Source: Osedax fenrisi (lineage: Eukaryota > Annelida > Polychaeta > Sabellida > Siboglinidae). From it: a DNA stretch of 64,000 bases. The notes beneath the pieces are model-generated. The model searched no databases, was not told the origin of the DNA, and saw nothing but the letters and a program-made list of their open reading frames with translations. Numbering within the stretch: position 1 is the first letter of the stretch; each line of letters opens with the position of its first letter. Position numbers and translations under genes: made by a program. This document shows, piece after piece, positions 59,301 to 64,000 of the stretch. Location of the stretch: positions 28,622,749 to 28,686,748 of the forward strand of contig OZ025240.1 of the NCBI GenBank assembly GCA_964019155.1, written 5' to 3'.

Positions 59301-60064
59301 AAAATATATCTTATTATTAATGTTATTTGTTCTTAATATAGAGATTGCATGTTGTATATGCATTATTACTACAGAATATGTGTATGCATGAGTGTATATA
59401 AATAATTAACAGTGGCGTAATTGTCATGTATAAACTAGAATCATGTAGTCAACACAATACATAATATATATATATAGTAGATAAACAAATACATGCCTGT
59501 CATTTATTTGCATATTATTACTAAGTAAACATGATATCTAAACTAATGAATACTACCGTATTTTATATATATTTTTTAATTTTGATAACCAATATTATTA
59601 TATTATATCTTGAAAAAAAATAATAAGAAATCGTATTATTTGTTATTGATTTTCAATATTAAATACTTGTTTTAATACTCCATAACATATACACAGCTCT
59701 TTATTCGACGAGACTGGTTAATTCGAACACCAAAGAAATAAATGCAAACCTCTTTAGAAATAATAATAGTTAAAATCATTAACAATTCACTGAACTTTAA
59801 TAATGCTGCTGCTGTTGTTGTTTCAATGGCCGACGACGTAACAATAATAACAACACGGATCACCCTATTACATCATCGTGTGATGCAATAAATAGCCTAT
59901 ATAATACTCTAAACTTGGCGTTAAAGCTGATTCCCAACCCGGAGAAAGGATAAATATAATACTCGTAACAATAAAATCTGCACCGCAACGCAATCGATAT
60001 AGTTAATAATAAATAGATAAAATTATAATAAATAATAAATAGATAAAATGGCGCGCACACTCGC
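56331..60064. other. convergent intergenic region PRPF39/MPI
   Basis: Apart from the element at 57014-57773 I see only AT-rich unique sequence. Weak minus-strand open frames at 58058-58297, 58434-58628 and 59036-59233 are low-complexity and not supported. Confidence 0.5.
57014..57773. mobile_element. TIR MITE (CCAGTAAA ends)
   Basis: ccagtaaagcaaaatttg at the left and caaattttgtttactgg at the right (one base gap). The interior repeats aaaataaaacgcaaagtttgc-like blocks (gaaaataaaa with gcagtttgca) several times in the left arm and inverted on the right. Confidence 0.7.
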
Positions 60065-60195
60065 TTATAGGGGACAATAGGCTCGATACATGATGAAGTC
60101 GTGGCTCTTCTCGTGGGCGTCCTTGAACGGTAGGATGAGGACATCGATGTTGGCGGAGATGTAGAAAGTGCTGCCCGGTTTCAGTCGCATCTTAT
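60065..60195 (-). CDS. MPI: MPI last exon
   Basis: DKMRLKPGSTFYISANIDVL to SHDFIMYRAYCPL, TAA. Aligns with the GGVLFIGANESVSL...LLIFRACCLL ending of the human enzyme. Confidence 0.92.
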
Positions 60196-60880
60196 CTGAA
60201 ACAACGTGCGCGTAGATCGTGTTATAAACATCTGATATGACACCACCGTATTCGCGACATGTAGCAAATGGACTCGTCCATTTATGCATGTCATGCTTGA
60301 CCACCTCTCTATAGGCCGAGTTTCTATATAAAGACACTCATTCTATAGAGAGAAACATTATAATAAGATAAATAAATATACATAAGCCTTGAAGCTTTAT
60401 TTCATATATATAACTATATAACACATGGTATTAGGTGAGTCATATACACGATATCATATATGGCACACACGTTAGCGAACGTGGGTGATTTCAGTGAAGA
60501 TATGTAAACATGAAACTATTCGCTAATTCATTAAACTCGTCGACTTTAGTATACTACGCCAGTGCAGCTTTCTCATTGTGTGTAGCAGTATACGGCTTAT
60601 CGTTTAGTTCTATTGTGTTTATCTCAATACGCTAATTACAAGGCATATTAAAACGTTTCACTTTCTAATATTAATTAGCCTAACCCTTTAAGGGAGACTT
60701 TCAGAATTTTCATTACAACATACTGTTATCAAAATGACTTATAACAAATTATATATATATCATTTAATGTAAAAACTATAATTCAATATTCTATATATAT
60801 ATCATTATCCAAGTAAAAACGATCTTTTATAATACCTAGAATTCAAATTAATTATGAAATATATGTTATATTTCTATATA

Positions 60881-60922
<42 letters not shown>

Positions 60923-63383
60923 TAGAGCTTGGTGTAACAAGTATATTTATTGAATTATATAATACTGACTAATTTATTAAATTATAAAATAATATTTTAT
61001 TAATCTTGACACGTAATTTACTTAATTATAAACTATAAGACGTATAGTATCCCAGGTTACCCAGGTGTATATATAGAATGATCCCTGACATATCTTATAC
61101 TGAACGCTATGTAAATATATATTTATATTTAAATTATGTATTTGAATAAATATAAAAATGAAAACAATTTCATTCTTCTAATAATTCTTTACCATTACAA
61201 ACATTTAGTAATCTAAATAAAATATAATTTTGAAAAATTATAAAAAATTTAAAAATTTAAATCAAGTTTTTAAATATTTTCATAGATAATAAATACTATT
61301 ATTTGTAAATGCACTTTTTAAAATCTAAATTATCATCGCTATTCATATAATGCTACGGATACAGTAGTTTTACAGCGATAGATTTACATGAATACAGAGA
61401 TCGTACAGAGATCAATATAAAAATGTAGATTTTTTAATTTAATTTCGGAGTCTTGCGAATAAAATTTAAAAAATAGAACTCAGTCATATTATTCCTTGGG
61501 AGTTCGTGAATACGCTCGTCTTTATCTTATTATTTTATTATATAAATATTGTTTTTATAAGATAGTGATATTTATATTAGTAGGTGTATTTTTTATTTAT
61601 TTTGAAAAATATCACTAGACTTAAAGCTAGAGTGTTCTATAAATATGTAATTTTGCCTATCCTAATACACGAAGGTATACAACCCCTCTAAATAACAAGT
61701 ATCCTTATCGCTTATAATGTAAAGTACATATCTATAAATGTATAGGTGTATCTATGGGTGTATTGTTTTAACCTTCTGCGATAGAATAGTTGGTGACCCT
61801 GCATTGACCCTCTATCACGATACAGATGGAGCCACTGGTATGAGCCTCGAGGCTGAAACATGTCACATCCGAAGCCAACTGTTTAGTTTTGTTAACTGAG
61901 ATTAGTAGTTGATGAAGAGAAGTTAATAGTAGATATTCTATAGCGATGGTGGGCTTGTACATGTATACAATTATATGACTATTACATATGTAATTGATTC
62001 AATTTTATAATACTTGAATGATTTATTATTGACTATTATAATGTTCACGTATAAAATAGTCAATAAATAATTGTATATTAAAACTGACTGTGTGGTTCAG
62101 TTGGCTAAAGTGTCAGACACACAAGCAGTAGGACACGGGTTCAAGCCCAAAAGTGACCATTAAAATAGGTTTTAAACAAATATTTAGAAGTTATCTTATT
62201 GTATATAATAAATGATCGGCTCCCATTAAAACCATGGATGCTTTATCATTAAGACCAATAACTGATCTCATTAATACCACCGATTGGTTGACAATTGTTA
62301 ACTTAAATTGTCCTAGGATTGTCCTAGGATTATCCTAGGACAATCCTTACACATCTCCGTAACGTTAAACATTATCGTAGGATAATTCTAGGAATATTTA
62401 TTTCTCAGATCCTCTAGCCCGGGTGGTGGGACGGAACCTGAATTTTATCGACTGCGAAATCGATTACGTTGGGAGCGAAGGTCGTGATGCCGACATTGAC
62501 CCCGGAGGTCGGCCGGAAGATGAGGTCGCTTCGCTTGTAGGGGGCGTAGTCGAGCATCGAGCACAGCTTCTCGACGTCCTTAAACTTGGGCGTGAGACCG
62601 GCTCTCACCACATTGTCGGAACATGCCATGCATTCCATGCAATCTGATGTCAATAGCAGGATGATTGTGCATTATAATATAGTATATTATGTATATAGTA
62701 TATATGTATATTAAATATACGTATAGGATAATTATGTATAATATATATATATATATACCTATACATAATTATGATATCTATTCAATTTATGAACATTCTT
62801 TTTATTCGTATTATAATATTGTTTGGTTATAATTTTGTATTATTCGTTTGCGTGTGTGTGTGTTACAAAGTAGGATTTATTACTACATTGTTCACTTTGT
62901 TTTTATCACGACATATTTATATATGATTATATATACTATTATATGATTATATATACTATTATATGATTATATATACTATTATATGATTATATATACTATT
63001 ATATGATTATATATACTATTATATGATTATATATACTATTATATGATTATATATACTATTATATGATTATATATACTATTATATGATTATATAAACTATT
63101 ATATGAATATAAATATACTATTTCATATGATTATATATACTATTATATACACTATTTAATAAGATTTTACTACGATCATAGCGCGACTAGAGCGATATCT
63201 GATGGTATAAAGGACCTCCTTCGAGATAGGCGTGAGGTAGCCCCGCCCCCAGGAACATCGCCTCCCCCGGAGCCAGCACCACGTAGTTCATGAAGTAGGC
63301 CATGAAACAGCCGATGTCACCCGGGTACTGGCTGTACAGGCGTAGGAACAGAGCATCGGTGACGGTGAGGGGTTCTGTTTTAC
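60065..63383 (-). CDS. MPI: mannose-6-phosphate isomerase, C-terminal part (4 exons; 5' exons outside window)
   Basis: Exons on the minus strand: 63383-63216, 62643-62438, 61878-61773, 60195-60065 (TAA), 203 residues, phases all consistent. MPI is a cytosolic zinc enzyme interconverting fructose-6-phosphate and mannose-6-phosphate, feeding GDP-mannose synthesis. Seen: ALFLRLYSQYPGDIGCFMAY, LAPGEAMFLGAGLPHAYLEG (the His is a zinc ligand in the family), DCMECMACSDNVVRAGLTPKF (the Arg is catalytic in the family), a beta-rich region that aligns without gaps to human across the 62438/61878 junction, and the ending DFIMYRAYCPL. The acceptor at 63383 is in phase 1, so at least one more exon lies upstream; none is recognisable in 63384-64000. 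Convergent with PRPF39. Confidence 0.93.
61773..61878 (-). CDS. MPI: MPI internal exon
   Basis: LASDVTCFSLEAHTSGSICI to NYSIAE. Acceptor actaaacag, donor GTTAAA, phase 1. Confidence 0.88.
62083..62252 (+). mobile_element. tRNA-derived SINE, 3'-truncated copy in MPI intron
   Basis: ctgactgtgtggttcagttg, then gggttcaagccc and tgatcggctcccattaaaac. It ends at ggatgctttatc, lacking the tail. Confidence 0.82.
62438..62643 (-). CDS. MPI: MPI internal exon: catalytic Arg block
   Basis: CMECMACSDNVVRAGLTPKF to FAVDKIQ. Acceptor catcag; donor GTTCCG after CAG, phase 0. Confidence 0.93.
62921..63100. repeat. 20-bp VNTR, 9 copies
   Basis: atatgattatatatactatt repeated 8 times exactly plus one with a single change, then degenerating to about 63155. 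It lies within 60 bp of the donor of the 63216-63383 MPI exon. Confidence 0.95.
63216..63383 (-). CDS. MPI: MPI internal exon: cupin core with zinc His
   Basis: KTEPLTVTDALFLRLYSQYP to GLPHAYLEG. Very GC-rich. Donor GTCCTT, phase 1. Confidence 0.93.
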
Positions 63384-64000
63384 CTGACGGGAGGGGAGAA
63401 TAAAGGATAATGAGGTCGTCTAGAATGCACAGTGTTGCATTAAGGTTAGGCGCGACACCTCTGTTCTATAAATAGATTTTTACATTTATTTAATAGGAAA
63501 ATAGATGTCTACTAAAATACTGTATTAACTTTTTTTAAATTTATTTATTAAATACAATATTTAACAGAATGAAGATATTATATAGATCTATAATAATTAA
63601 ATTTTGTATAGAATATAAAATAAAATATTTATGTAATAAATTATTATTATTTTGAAAATAAAAGATAACATTATGAATATATTAAAATTTACTAAGTATT
63701 AAATTTTTAAAAATGCAATTTTTATGTAGTTATATATATTCTAAATTATCTGAAAATTTCAATTCCTTTAACATTATTGAAGAACTAGTTAGTTTTTGAA
63801 GGAGTGAAATTAGTAAAAATAATTATTCTGAGTATATCATTCTAAATATTTACAATATAATATTGAAATATATATACAGAAATAAATATATGAAATATAT
63901 ATATAACTTATCACATTATATTATTATAAATAAATAGCTACCAATGAATATTGAAATGTATATATATAATAATATATATTTTAGCTTTTAAAATTCTAAA
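63384..64000. other. MPI intron sequence up to the window edge
   Basis: AT-rich with no MPI-like exon. The upstream MPI coding exons must lie past position 64000. Confidence 0.6.

Noticed and set aside
62423..62647. 74-codon plus-strand open frame
   Set aside because: Antisense of the MPI catalytic exon.

Overview
The window is a piece of a very AT-rich nuclear genome from an invertebrate animal. Five conserved metazoan genes can be reconstructed, all intron-rich, read with the standard code, and embedded in (TA)n tracts, foldback and hAT-type elements, a tRNA-derived SINE family and satellites. I cannot name the species or phylum. Nothing bacterial, organellar or viral was seen.

Gene layout, left to right: (1) a BCDIN3D-type RNA 5'-monophosphate methyltransferase, minus strand, 5 exons, 19203 to 7941, complete (236 aa); (2) a compact glucosidase II beta-like protein (PRKCSH family), plus strand, about 24752 to 32176, with two LDL-receptor A modules and an MRH lectin domain but no recognisable coiled-coil/acidic middle and no HDEL tail; (3) TMEM179, minus strand, 4 exons, 38828 to 32852, with one unresolved reading-phase conflict; (4) PRPF39, the U1 snRNP-associated splicing factor, plus strand, 16 exons, 42852 to 56281, 754 aa, ending in a glutamine-rich tail; (5) the C-terminal half of mannose-6-phosphate isomerase (MPI), minus strand, 4 exons from 63383 to 60065, with its N-terminal exons beyond position 64000. 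Exon borders were set by family alignment and by requiring matching intron phases, so most are firm to the base.

BCDIN3D/PRKCSH and TMEM179/PRPF39 are divergent pairs. PRKCSH/TMEM179 (675 bp apart) and PRPF39/MPI are convergent pairs. I see no functional cluster. PRKCSH and MPI both touch mannose/N-glycan biology and BCDIN3D and PRPF39 both touch RNA, but the proximity is probably chance.

The rest is repeats. 1-8 kb holds a terminal-inverted-repeat element, a decayed hAT transposon with a near-perfect 8-bp target duplication, a LINE fragment and a 33-bp minisatellite. 11-15.4 kb (inside a BCDIN3D intron) is tandem repeats and a satellite. 18-24 kb holds foldback elements and SINEs. 34-48 kb holds several TIR elements, four of them with 8-bp target duplications, and a 36-copy 11-bp minisatellite upstream of PRPF39.

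The most unusual signals are a strong preference for T at intron position +3 (GTTAGT donors) in most genes, and the reduced glucosidase II beta-like gene whose MRH domain keeps all six cysteines but seems to have lost three of the four sugar-binding residues.
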